From: a virus
DNA: 64,000 bases
Strand: one strand, 5' to 3'
IMG/VR virus record: IMGVR_UViG_3300021963_000124
Coordinates: 1-64,000 of that record
Of this stretch, positions 54,617-63,227 are shown piece after piece (the stretch's first letter is position 1; every line of letters starts with the position of its first letter). Position numbers and translations under genes: made by a program. A model generated the notes under the pieces. It was given only the letters and a program-made list of their open reading frames with translations, was not told the DNA's origin and ran no database searches.

Positions 54617-55612
54617 TTAAAAAGAAAAATATCCTTTCAATCCATCCGATGATGTAGTAACTTCTTTTATAACTTCTTTTTCAACTGGCACTTCTTTTAT
54701 AACTTCTCTATCTACAGGAATTTCTACGTTTTTAATTATTTCTTTTTCAACTGGCACTTCTTTTATAATCTCTTTGACGGTTTCCTTATTTGATTCCTTT
54801 TCAGAAAAATTATTTTTAATCTCATCGTTTTTTTGATATAAAGTAGTATTATATGCCAACAATAAACATATTGCAAGAGGATCAAAAACAGAAATTAATG
54901 CTATAATGAACCATTTTACTACTTTATTCAAATCTACACCAAATTCATCTGCAATGAATTGAAAAGTTTGAATATCTTTTTTTGAACCGTTTTGAATCTT
55001 TAAATCGGTTATTTGTTTATCAAATGATTGTAATTCATCAATTCCTTTTTGTATCTTTTGATTTTCAGATTCGATATCTTTCTGACTTTGTTCAATAAAA
55101 TCAGCAGTTTGTTGTTGAATCTGACGTAATTGTATAGGATTTCTCGCAATCAAACTATTAGTCATACTCTCATTTAATCTAGATTCTTGACTATTACGAA
55201 GAGATATAACATTTTCAATTCTCTTTTTAGATGCGTCAATTTTATCTTGTGAATATTTTTTCTGACTTTCAATTATTTCTATTTTTTGATTTGAAATTTT
55301 CATTTCAAGTGCAGATTGTTGATATGCACCTGTCAAATAACCAAATATTCCTGCACTAGTAATTAACATCAAAACTAAAACAGAAATAACTAAATAACTC
55401 TTTAATAAAAATTGAGATTTCTGCCAGTATCTATACAAAAAACTTGTAGCCACAAGTTTTCCTATTTCCAAAGAACTTGCCATTATCATTGCGGCGATAG
55501 ATGACCCACTAAATAACATTCCGATACCTATAATACTAAAGAAAGCTGCGCAACTTGCAATGAATAATGATGATAATCCTACAAGTTTTTCAAAATTAAA
55601 TAAATTTTTCAT
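54617..55612 (-). CDS. Multi-pass membrane protein with coiled coil (331 aa)
   Basis: Three hydrophobic segments near residues 12-35, 38-60 and 70-93, a long periplasmic- or cytoplasm-facing coiled coil (about 95-215, rich in Lys/Gln/Glu/Ser), a fourth membrane segment at 232-255 (VKWFIIALISVFDPLAICLLLAY), and a C-terminal tail made of KEVPVEKE(I/V)IK-type repeats, coded by a near-exact DNA repeat at 54674-54702 and 54741-54768. No holin or lysis motif recognised. Located between Hsp20 and the sigma gene. Could affect the host envelope or phage membrane localisation; unknown. Confidence 0.65.
   Translation of the reverse strand: MKNLFNFEKLVGLSSLFIASCAAFFSIIGIGMLFSGSSIAAMIMASSLEIGKLVATSFLYRYWQKSQFLLKSYLVISVLVLMLITSAGIFGYLTGAYQQSALEMKISNQKIEIIESQKKYSQDKIDASKKRIENVISLRNSQESRLNESMTNSLIARNPIQLRQIQQQTADFIEQSQKDIESENQKIQKGIDELQSFDKQITDLKIQNGSKKDIQTFQFIADEFGVDLNKVVKWFIIALISVFDPLAICLLLAYNTTLYQKNDEIKNNFSEKESNKETVKEIIKEVPVEKEIIKNVEIPVDREVIKEVPVEKEVIKEVTTSSDGLKGYFSF
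54674..54768. repeat. Short direct repeat encoding VPVEKE units
   Basis: About 28 bp at 54674-54702 recur at 54741-54768, 66 bp apart (22 codons), giving the repeated EVPVEKE segments of the membrane protein tail. Confidence 0.7.
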
Positions 55613-55638
55613 ATTTCATATATATGGACAAAAAAGAA

Positions 55639-55669
55639 AACCCTCTCATGTTTGTAACACAAGAGGGTT
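55639..55669 (-). terminator. Rho-independent terminator after Hsp20 gene
   Basis: 8-bp stem (55639-55646 with 55662-55669) extended by an internal-loop stem (49-52 with 56-59 of the same block), followed on the minus strand by a T-rich tract (TTTTCTTTTTTG). It lies 22 bp after the Hsp20 stop. Confidence 0.8.
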
Positions 55670-55673
55670 ATTA

Positions 55674-55681
55674 TATAAATA
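55674..55681 (-). promoter_or_regulatory. TATTTATA box between Hsp20 and its terminator
   Basis: TATTTATA in the minus-strand orientation lies just upstream of the terminator hairpin rather than after it, 61 nt from the next ATG at 55612. If used, transcription would start at the base of the hairpin. It may serve the membrane-protein gene or be chance in AT-rich DNA. Confidence 0.3.
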
Positions 55682-55690
55682 TATAACCAA

Positions 55691-56173
55691 TTATTTAATT
55701 GTAACCTTTCTTACTTCAGGAACCACAGGTTTTACTTTGTTGAGAGTAATTTGAAGGATTCCATTTTCAAATGTAGCAGAAACGGTATCTTTTTCAATAT
55801 TGTCTCCCAATGTAAATGACCTGCGGAAATTAGAACGTTTCAATTCTCTTCTAATATACCTACCACCCTCAGTGTCTGTAACATTTTTACTTTTTCCACC
55901 AATAACAGTGAGAACATTTTGTTGAACTTCAACATTTACGTCGGCTTTTGTTAATCCTGGAACTTCTGCCTCTATAACAACTTTATCATTAAAATCAATT
56001 ACATCAACTCTTGGATAAGACCCCTTTTCGAAAAAATCTATACCAAATTCTTGTGTAAATGAAGGGACATTTGCTTTGAAAAATTCATCGAAAATTTGAT
56101 CAAACGGAGTCAAAAATTCCTCACGATGAATTGCATGAGATAACGGATTAGTTCTATATTTTACTACTGACAT
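55691..56173 (-). CDS. Small heat-shock protein, Hsp20 family
   Basis: 160 aa. Alpha-crystallin domain from YPRVDVIDFNDKVVIEAEVPGL (about 54-75) through LTVIGGKSKN, YIRRELKRSNFRRSFTLGD to the conserved GILQITLNK, with a C-terminal VRKVTIK (I-x-I type) tail. An ATP-independent chaperone that keeps proteins from aggregating; related genes occur in T4-like cyanophages. A strong AAAGGAAA Shine-Dalgarno sequence (56180-56187) lies 6 nt upstream, with a hairpin directly before it. Confidence 0.93.
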   Translation of the reverse strand: MSVVKYRTNPLSHAIHREEFLTPFDQIFDEFFKANVPSFTQEFGIDFFEKGSYPRVDVIDFNDKVVIEAEVPGLTKADVNVEVQQNVLTVIGGKSKNVTDTEGGRYIRRELKRSNFRRSFTLGDNIEKDTVSATFENGILQITLNKVKPVVPEVRKVTIK

Positions 56174-56190
56174 ATATATTTTCCTTTCTT

Positions 56191-56213
56191 AAATGGTCTA
56201 TTTAGACCCATTT
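56191..56213 (-). promoter_or_regulatory. Hairpin upstream of the Hsp20 ribosome binding site
   Basis: On the minus strand AAATGGGTCT pairs with AGACCATTT (one bulged G, 4-nt loop), ending about 4 nt before the Shine-Dalgarno sequence. The 128-bp gap 56174-56301 also holds a second stem (56241-56246 with 56254-56259). The first could be a leader structure; the second could end the fibre transcript weakly. Confidence 0.35.
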
Positions 56214-56301
56214 TCATGTATTCTTTTAGGGACATACAAGGATGACAACTTTAGTCATCTAACTTATATATATCAATTTTTCAGAAAAAATTCAATTTTT
56301 T

Positions 56302-57864
56302 TTATTGCCATTCAATTATGACTTGACCGTTTCCACCTATTCCTCCATCAATGGATGTAGATGTTGCAAAAGAACTTGCTCCACCACCTCCGCCTCCTGG
56401 TAATTCTCCGGCATTTCCAAACCAAGAAGATGTAGATACTCCTGAAGCAGAAATACTGGTATTCATTAAACCACCAGCACCGCCAAAATAACAAGATCCA
56501 CCGGCTGAACCTGAAATTGTTGTAGAAATATATCCATCTTCACCACTAATTATGATGCTTCCAGAACATAATGATCCCTTACCTCCAGAACCACTATTTG
56601 GAGTTGTAACCCCACCTTCGGCACCATATCCACCATCTGCCAATACAATTAATGTGCTTCCCGTTAAATATACATATGAATCTCCACCATCAATTCCTTT
56701 GCTTCCAAATACAGAAGGAACTCCTAAAGAACCTGTTCCACCAAGGCCTCCAGATCCTACAACAACAGTTAAAATATCTGATGATGCGGTCGGTAAAGTA
56801 TAATATGATTGAACATATGCACCACCTCCACCACCTGAGGCTCCAACTGCACTTCCTATTGAAGTTGCTCCTCCGCCTCCTCCACCTGCTCCAATTGCAG
56901 TGATTCTGAGTAACAACGATGATGATGTCGGAGATGCGCCGTATGGATTACCAGAATCTACTGAAGGATTTTTAAATCTAAAATAATGAACTCCGGGAGA
57001 AGAATATGTAACTTTTCTAGTAGGATTAAACGTCAATGCACTAGATGTCACTGAATATGAAGATGAAACAGATTGATTAGAAAATTGAGATATACTACTT
57101 GTGTAAGAATATAATGAATTATTGGAATAATCAGTTAAACTTGATGTGAGTGAATATGATGATGAAACTGAATAACTAGAACTTATTCCATTAAACGAAT
57201 AACTTGAAGTTATTGAATTACTTGAAGTTATTGAAATTGAGCTAGTTAATGAGTAACTCGCTGTAAAAATACAATACGAAGATGTGGATGATAATGTTGA
57301 GAACAAAGAATTATCAGAATATGACGATGTTACAGAATAACTTGATGATGGAGAAAATGCAGAACTTAATGCCGTAGAAGTATATAAAGAATATGATGAT
57401 GTATTTGATGATTCGGATAATAAAGAATAACTGCTACTCACGGAATTAGATGATGTAACTGATAAACTGGAAGAATTACTAAATACAGAAACTATAGAAT
57501 ATGACGATGTAGAACTATTTGGATATGAAAGTGATTGAGCAGTTGATGAAATACTTGAAGTATCTGCATTTACAGAAAATATAGAATAAGATGAAGTAGA
57601 ATTATTTGGATATTGTAATTCTTGAGCAATCAATGATACGGAAGAAGTGGTTGATATTCCGTCTAAATTTCCATAAATTGATCCTGTGACATTTCCTACA
57701 ACATTTCCTACAAAAGATCCTGTAAAGCTACCAGTAGATACAGATAGTGATATGTCAGAAATGGATACTCGGTAAGTATCTAATGAACTGCTTTGGACAA
57801 TTGGAAAAAAGTCACTTCCCGTAACTTGTCCTGGATATTGTAATAATTCGCTTATTCTTGGCAT
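56302..57864 (-). CDS. Tail fibre/adhesin with Gly-rich C-terminal domain
   Basis: 520 aa. N-terminal module MPRISELLQYPGQVTGSDFFPIVQSSSLDTY...SISDI...STGSFTGSFVGN is shared with the next three fibre genes upstream. Residues about 60-280 are (S)SSYS(L/V/I)TSS repeats. The C-terminal 220 residues are a glycine-rich domain (GAGGGGGGA, GASGGGGGA, LPGGGGGGAS, IDGGIGGNGQVIIEW) like receptor-binding Gly-rich domains of phage adhesins. Probably the host-binding member of the fibre set. Confidence 0.75.
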   Translation of the reverse strand: MPRISELLQYPGQVTGSDFFPIVQSSSLDTYRVSISDISLSVSTGSFTGSFVGNVVGNVTGSIYGNLDGISTTSSVSLIAQELQYPNNSTSSYSIFSVNADTSSISSTAQSLSYPNSSTSSYSIVSVFSNSSSLSVTSSNSVSSSYSLLSESSNTSSYSLYTSTALSSAFSPSSSYSVTSSYSDNSLFSTLSSTSSYCIFTASYSLTSSISITSSNSITSSYSFNGISSSYSVSSSYSLTSSLTDYSNNSLYSYTSSISQFSNQSVSSSYSVTSSALTFNPTRKVTYSSPGVHYFRFKNPSVDSGNPYGASPTSSSLLLRITAIGAGGGGGGATSIGSAVGASGGGGGAYVQSYYTLPTASSDILTVVVGSGGLGGTGSLGVPSVFGSKGIDGGDSYVYLTGSTLIVLADGGYGAEGGVTTPNSGSGGKGSLCSGSIIISGEDGYISTTISGSAGGSCYFGGAGGLMNTSISASGVSTSSWFGNAGELPGGGGGGASSFATSTSIDGGIGGNGQVIIEWQ

Positions 57865-57897
57865 ACTTATATATATATTTAAAGGTTGATAAAATCA

Positions 57898-59085
57898 TTA
57901 ACAATTACTTGAATTGGTTGTAGGAGGTGCTTCATCGTTTGATCCTGACGAATTTGATTGAATTGTAAATGCTGCAAATGAAAATATAGAACCTGATAAA
58001 ATCGGAGTAGGTGTCGTAGCGTTCAAATATCGATGTTCTTCCCAGAATCCCCCATCCCAATCTGTTTTTCCATATTGAACTCTGTGAACATATATAATTC
58101 CACTTGTTCTTGAACAATTTGCTGCCCAACAAACAGTATTATTTTTTATATCATTATTTAACGCACCTCCTAATGGAGAACTGTCTGCTTTTACAATTAA
58201 TGATTGATTTCTATTAGGCGGAGTGTCATATGATATTATGAATTGACATCCACTAAAATTTACTGGTGTAGTCACAAAACTAATTTTTGAAACATTATAC
58301 CAGCAAAGAGGAATTAATTTATTGTTATTTCCTACTTGAAATGAACAATATGCAAATGCATCATTATTTCCCGATAAAACTTTTTTACTCCTATTCGATA
58401 TATTTGCGTAGGATGAATAATTACTAACCGAAGCAGTTATTGCATTATAAGATTGTTCACTTTCATATGCATATTTCATCTTAGTTTTATTTGCAGAAGA
58501 GATTTCATCTGCAAAATCAGATTTTACACTTTTATCACTGTGTATAGACCGTCTCACAATTCCATTATTATTAGAAGGAATTATATATTTTGTTTTTTGA
58601 GATATACTTGATGAAATAGATGAATCTGATTTATAAGATGTTTTTGTAAAATTAACATCTTGATTGACGAATACGTAAGAGGATGTATTTGAAAATGAAG
58701 AAATATCAGTAAACGAAGAACTTAAAGAAAAAGATGAATATTTAGATTTACTTGAAGATAAAGAATTTACAGAATATGACGCGGTTCCATTTGTAGCAGA
58801 ATAATTTAAATGATTTGAAAATAAACTTTTGCTACTTGTAATTGAAAATGATGAGGAATCAACTGATCCTGAAAAAATTCCATAGAAAATTCCATCATAT
58901 GATCCTGTTCTGAATATATTTGATATGTTGGATGACGTATAATAATATTTTGTAAATTCGCTTAATTCAATCGCTTTTGTCTCTATTTTTCCTAAACTAT
59001 TTGTGACTTCTGTAACAACAATACGATCTCCTCCTGAAATAAGAGAATATAATAATTTCTTAAGATTAGTAATTTGATAAGACAT
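57898..59085 (-). CDS. Tail fibre-like protein, paralogue 2
   Basis: 395 aa. Starts MSYQITNLKKLLYSLISGGDRIVVTEVTNSLGKIETKAIELSEF, then FRTGSYDGIFYGIFSGS, the same attachment module as its neighbours, followed by a shorter SSS/SY repeat section (about 75-165) and a C-terminal domain of about 170 residues (KVLSGNNDAFAYCSFQVGNNNKLIPLCWYNVSKI...CWAANCSRTSGIIYVHRV) that resembles the C-terminal domain of the 425-aa protein upstream. Fibre or adhesin role inferred. Confidence 0.7.
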   Translation of the reverse strand: MSYQITNLKKLLYSLISGGDRIVVTEVTNSLGKIETKAIELSEFTKYYYTSSNISNIFRTGSYDGIFYGIFSGSVDSSSFSITSSKSLFSNHLNYSATNGTASYSVNSLSSSKSKYSSFSLSSSFTDISSFSNTSSYVFVNQDVNFTKTSYKSDSSISSSISQKTKYIIPSNNNGIVRRSIHSDKSVKSDFADEISSANKTKMKYAYESEQSYNAITASVSNYSSYANISNRSKKVLSGNNDAFAYCSFQVGNNNKLIPLCWYNVSKISFVTTPVNFSGCQFIISYDTPPNRNQSLIVKADSSPLGGALNNDIKNNTVCWAANCSRTSGIIYVHRVQYGKTDWDGGFWEEHRYLNATTPTPILSGSIFSFAAFTIQSNSSGSNDEAPPTTNSSNC

Positions 59086-59089
59086 AATA

Positions 59090-60367
59090 TTACACTTTTG
59101 AACATCCGGCTATTAAATTAGATACCGTAACAGTTTCAACTGAACATGAAAATGGATTTTTTGTTCCTGATGAATTGGAATACATTACTACAGATACATT
59201 TGATCCCGCAGAACCTCCACGCCAATTATTGGTTGGATTTCCATCTGCGGATGAACCAAAGAATATTGCAACGGCAAATTTATTTGCAGATATAGGCCAT
59301 CCATATGTTCTATAAAAAAACGATACGGGAGTTTGTATCGGAAATGATCCAACACCAATATCAGATAAAACAACTGTAGAAGGAACTTCTTGATTTGGTG
59401 GAACTTCATATGACCCAGTAAAAACTGCCATATAATTAGTATTATACCAAAATCCTACACCGGGTTCTGCAATATTTTTATATTGATCAACATTATATCT
59501 AAAAACAAAGTCAGAATTATTGGCATCAGGCGTGGTTCCTTCTGGAATTCCAGGTTTTAATTGAACATCCAAAATTAATTTAAAATTAATATAAGCGAAA
59601 ACAATATTGTCAGAGTTCTCAGTAAATGTAGATTTTGCAGAATTTAATGATCTCTTTATATATTCGGATTGTGTTGAAATTTTAGAAATCGAAGATGATA
59701 TAGCAGCAGAAGATGTAGAATTATTTACTAAAACTCCATTATATGATACTGCGGGATCTATTAAGTATTCACTTGTAGTTTTTTTAATTATTTTGTTTTT
59801 TGAAAGTTCATTACAAAATGAAGACGAATATGAATAATCTGATATTATAGATTTATATACTTGTCCATTATATTTTCCATCATAGATTAAATAATCTGAG
59901 GAATTTGAATAAATAGACACTTCAGATAATGAAGATGTATTGCATTTAAATGATGAAGAATAAATTAATACATCCACATGAGATGATGTTAAACTTATAT
60001 TTGAGTTATATGAATATGAAGATGACAGTGATTGGACTGTAGATGATGCATAAGATGCAGATATAGATAATATCGAAAATGATGATGTAGAATTGTTAGG
60101 ATAATTTAAAAAATTTGTAATTTCAGAATGAGACGATACAATTGAACTTGTTGCATTTGTAGATTTTCCATAATTATTTCCCACAAACTCTCCCAAATAA
60201 CTTCCTGTTTTCAATGAATTATTTAAATTTGATGAAGTTATTATGTAGGCAGATAAATCTTCTATGAGTAAAGCTTTTGTTTCAGACTCACTCATATCTT
60301 GAACAAAAATCAAATCCTTATTTGAAATTTCATTCTTTTTTAATTTTTTTAAGCCAGACAGTTCCAT
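59090..60367 (-). CDS. Tail fibre-like protein, paralogue 3
   Basis: 425 aa. N-terminal module MELSGLKKLKKNEISNKDLIFVQDMSESETKALLIEDLSAY...LKTGSYLGEFVGNNYG, then Ser/Tyr repeats and a beta-rich C-terminal domain (SDNIVFAYINFKLILDVQLKPGIP...WYNTNYMAVFTGSYEVPPNQ...NKFAVAIFFGSS) partly similar to paralogue 2 (shared FAY(C/I)xF and PPNQ/PPNR features). Located 4 bp before paralogue 2. Probably part of a mixed fibre bundle. Confidence 0.7.
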   Translation of the reverse strand: MELSGLKKLKKNEISNKDLIFVQDMSESETKALLIEDLSAYIITSSNLNNSLKTGSYLGEFVGNNYGKSTNATSSIVSSHSEITNFLNYPNNSTSSFSILSISASYASSTVQSLSSSYSYNSNISLTSSHVDVLIYSSSFKCNTSSLSEVSIYSNSSDYLIYDGKYNGQVYKSIISDYSYSSSFCNELSKNKIIKKTTSEYLIDPAVSYNGVLVNNSTSSAAISSSISKISTQSEYIKRSLNSAKSTFTENSDNIVFAYINFKLILDVQLKPGIPEGTTPDANNSDFVFRYNVDQYKNIAEPGVGFWYNTNYMAVFTGSYEVPPNQEVPSTVVLSDIGVGSFPIQTPVSFFYRTYGWPISANKFAVAIFFGSSADGNPTNNWRGGSAGSNVSVVMYSNSSGTKNPFSCSVETVTVSNLIAGCSKV

Positions 60368-60382
60368 ATTTTTTAATAAAAA

Positions 60383-63199
60383 TTATTGTTGTTGATAAAT
60401 TGATAAGAATGCGGTTTGATTTGCAGCAGGAGTCCCAGTATATCCTCCTAATAAAAATCGATTGTTATCAATTTTTTCACAACAATTTATTTGTAAACTT
60501 GCACTGACATCACCAGGAACATAATTATTATAATAATAAGATCCGTTTGTATTTAAATTATAACCAGCAATTAAGAAATTTGTTTCGTTTGTGCAAATAT
60601 CTTTGAACGAACTATTTTTGCTTACTATAGTTGATGGATTTTTACTATCTCTTTCGACTTGATTCCATAAAAATGTTGTCCAATCCCACATATTTGGATT
60701 ATTTCTTATTGTTGGCAATTTGCATTGTAATGTTACACCGAATCTGCGAGTGCTATCAGAAACATCATTATCTCTAGAATCTCCTACTATTATTACCGTA
60801 TCATCTGTTAAGATTTTAACACTATATTGATTTAATGGATAATTTATTAATTTTTTAATTTGAGCAGATTTATTTGGATCAGTATTCATCAAATAATCTA
60901 CACGTAACCATGTCCAATTGCCACCATTTATATATCCATATACAACTACTGCATTAGTTCCTACCAAAATTACTTCAGTATCACTTATTTTTGTAATATC
61001 ATAGAATTTACAAGTATTATCAGTCAGTGTCTTTTGATATCTGGTTTTTGGTCCAAAATCAATTCCGTTTTGAAGTGCTATATTTTTCTTTTCATTGTAT
61101 TCTTGATCCGATAGTCCTATAATAGCAGCAGATGGATTCAAAATTGAATTTTGTTGGGATATAGGAGATGATAAATTAGTTATATCATCTACTATATAAA
61201 TTGGTAAAGATGTTGCTGTTGTAGAACTTAAAGTTGCAGTTTGATCTGTCACCAATATATATTTCTTTTCAGTCAATCCTATTGCGGATATGATATTTTT
61301 ATCAATTAAACTGCTATGAGTATATGTATTCCATAAAGGAACCGATCTCCAAGTCCCCCAATCGTTCTGATTATAATTTGTGTTTGTTGGTGTATTATAA
61401 GAATCCACTGGATATTGGTTTATATAAGACGATCCCGTATAAATTAATTTTCCTGGTTTGTTAGATACACCATAATAAACTGAAGACGATGAATTATATT
61501 TAATTTTATTTAAATTATTTACCGAATCATTATTTACTGATCCTGTTCTTGGAGAATATTTAAATACCAAATTTTCACCGGAATTATCTGTTACAGAAAT
61601 AAAATTTTGTTGAGTGTTAGTATTTGTTACAGAATTACTTTCTAATAATACTAAATTATAATTCCCAGTTGAATGTGCAATTGATTTTACATTATCAAAT
61701 TTTTTATTCTGGACGCCAACGTAATTGATATTCGTTATTTGTAAAGGTTTTAAAAATTTTAATTTTGTAATTGCAGTATTTACTGCATTTGATACAATAG
61801 TTTTAACTTTATTTACATACTGTGATAGATTAGAAACAGGACCTTGATCTAAAAAGTTATTAACATTACAAAATACTGCCGTAGAAATCAATCTTCCATT
61901 TAAATACTGTTTAAGCGGAATTACATTATAATTTATAACTTTTGAATCATCAGATCCTAATAATAAATTTATTAAAAATCCAAGAGCAGAAGCAGATAAT
62001 AAAGCACCTGCAATAACTTGAGTTGTTGCAAATGTTAAAGCAGGAATAAGTCCACCTGCTATAATAAGTGGACCTAAAATAGCTGCTCCTGCTAAAATAC
62101 CAACAACGGCAACAACAATTTGAAGCCAACCTGGTTTCGATTCTTCTTTATAAACAGTATAATTACTAAATCTGATTACAAATCCTTCCAAACCACAAGG
62201 AAATACAGAGGAATGATATATAGGAACGTTTTGATCATAATATGTATTAAAACCTGCTTCTGTTAATTGAACACCACCAACCGAACTCAATGTTAATTTT
62301 GAAGCTTCTTCTATACTATTCAATGGATAATCTGGCTGTTTTTTATATTTTACTATAAAATCTGTATAATATGTACCTACTTTTTTTGGAGGAGCGATAT
62401 TATCAATATTTTTCCAACTTATAGGTGTTATTTGAATATTATCTTTATCATCAAAATCTACTCTAAATTCAACTGCTGCAAATAATCTGTCCAATGCGTA
62501 ATCTGATTCTTCTGCCAATTCAGTATATGAAGCAGTAACAGATTGAACCGCTTGATAACATGATAAAGCGTAATCAGATTGTAATGTATATGCGACAGGC
62601 AATTCTGAAATTAATGCAAGATCAGGATCAAAATTTTCAGCAATCTTGGAATATAAAGATCTTTCTGATATACTTGAACTAATTGATGTTCCATTATCTT
62701 GTCCATAATAATTCAAATAAGATGAACTGATCGATATATCAGAATTAAAAGAACTAGATGCATCCAATGAATATAAAGAATGATTTGAACTAGAATTTAA
62801 TGCGTATGAAGATGTAACAGAAAAGGATGATGTAATTGAAAAAGATGAAGATATACAATTAGAAGATGTAATTGATATATTAGTATCTGAATTATTGATT
62901 GAATATGATGAAGTTCCGTTTACATCGCCATTAAACAATAACACACTAGATGTATAAGATAAATTAGAAATTATGGAAAATGAAGATGTATTTGAGAATC
63001 CTTTCAAATTTCCATAAAAACTGCCACTGAGAGACCCAGTAGAAAGTGCGTTAAGTATAGCATTATTATAAGAGACAAATTCCGATATTTCAGTATTTTT
63101 TGTCTCTTTTTTACTTACATCAGTTATAAGCATCAAATCATTTTCTGATAAAGATGCACTATTAAGTAAATTTAAATCCGCTATAGTCTTTGAACCCAT
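60383..63199 (-). CDS. Large tail fibre-like protein with hydrophobic segment and propeller-like C-terminus
   Basis: 938 aa. Same N-terminal module (MGSKTIADLNLLNSASLSENDLMLITDVSKKETKNTEISEF...LSTGSLSGSFYGN) and Ser/Tyr repeats to about 200, then a domain beginning LDRLFAAVEFRVDFDDKDNI like the C-terminal domains of paralogues 2 and 3. Residues about 357-420 are strongly hydrophobic (IVVAVVGILAGAAILGPLIIAGGLIPALTF... LLSASALGFLINLLLG split by a short polar stretch). The C-terminal half has repeated (x)ILVGTN/ILVTD/IIVGD/FLIAGYN/FLLGGYT strands, suggesting a beta-propeller. Role inferred: main shaft or tip of the fibre complex. Confidence 0.7.
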   Translation of the reverse strand: MGSKTIADLNLLNSASLSENDLMLITDVSKKETKNTEISEFVSYNNAILNALSTGSLSGSFYGNLKGFSNTSSFSIISNLSYTSSVLLFNGDVNGTSSYSINNSDTNISITSSNCISSSFSITSSFSVTSSYALNSSSNHSLYSLDASSSFNSDISISSSYLNYYGQDNGTSISSSISERSLYSKIAENFDPDLALISELPVAYTLQSDYALSCYQAVQSVTASYTELAEESDYALDRLFAAVEFRVDFDDKDNIQITPISWKNIDNIAPPKKVGTYYTDFIVKYKKQPDYPLNSIEEASKLTLSSVGGVQLTEAGFNTYYDQNVPIYHSSVFPCGLEGFVIRFSNYTVYKEESKPGWLQIVVAVVGILAGAAILGPLIIAGGLIPALTFATTQVIAGALLSASALGFLINLLLGSDDSKVINYNVIPLKQYLNGRLISTAVFCNVNNFLDQGPVSNLSQYVNKVKTIVSNAVNTAITKLKFLKPLQITNINYVGVQNKKFDNVKSIAHSTGNYNLVLLESNSVTNTNTQQNFISVTDNSGENLVFKYSPRTGSVNNDSVNNLNKIKYNSSSSVYYGVSNKPGKLIYTGSSYINQYPVDSYNTPTNTNYNQNDWGTWRSVPLWNTYTHSSLIDKNIISAIGLTEKKYILVTDQTATLSSTTATSLPIYIVDDITNLSSPISQQNSILNPSAAIIGLSDQEYNEKKNIALQNGIDFGPKTRYQKTLTDNTCKFYDITKISDTEVILVGTNAVVVYGYINGGNWTWLRVDYLMNTDPNKSAQIKKLINYPLNQYSVKILTDDTVIIVGDSRDNDVSDSTRRFGVTLQCKLPTIRNNPNMWDWTTFLWNQVERDSKNPSTIVSKNSSFKDICTNETNFLIAGYNLNTNGSYYYNNYVPGDVSASLQINCCEKIDNNRFLLGGYTGTPAANQTAFLSIYQQQ

Positions 63200-63227
63200 A
63201 TAATGTATATTTATAAATATACATTAT
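63200..63227. repeat. 28-bp perfect AT palindrome
   Basis: Positions 63200-63227 form a perfect inverted repeat with no spacer, containing TATTTATA on both strands. It covers the phoH stop codon and abuts the next ATG. It may act as a symmetric promoter or as a weak hairpin. Confidence 0.7.
63212..63219 (-). promoter_or_regulatory. TATTTATA promoter-like box
   Basis: 12 nt upstream of the ATG at 63199, inside the 28-bp palindrome, at the head of the fibre gene array. Confidence 0.45.

Noticed and set aside
56552-56903. Plus-strand open frames opposite the Gly-rich fibre domain
   Set aside because: Shadow of GGN codons (Pro/His-rich translation) without ribosome site or neighbours on that strand.
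63200-63227. Palindrome as a terminator or replication origin
   Set aside because: All A/T except two base pairs, no T-run specific to one strand and no iterons; better explained as overlapping symmetrical promoter boxes.
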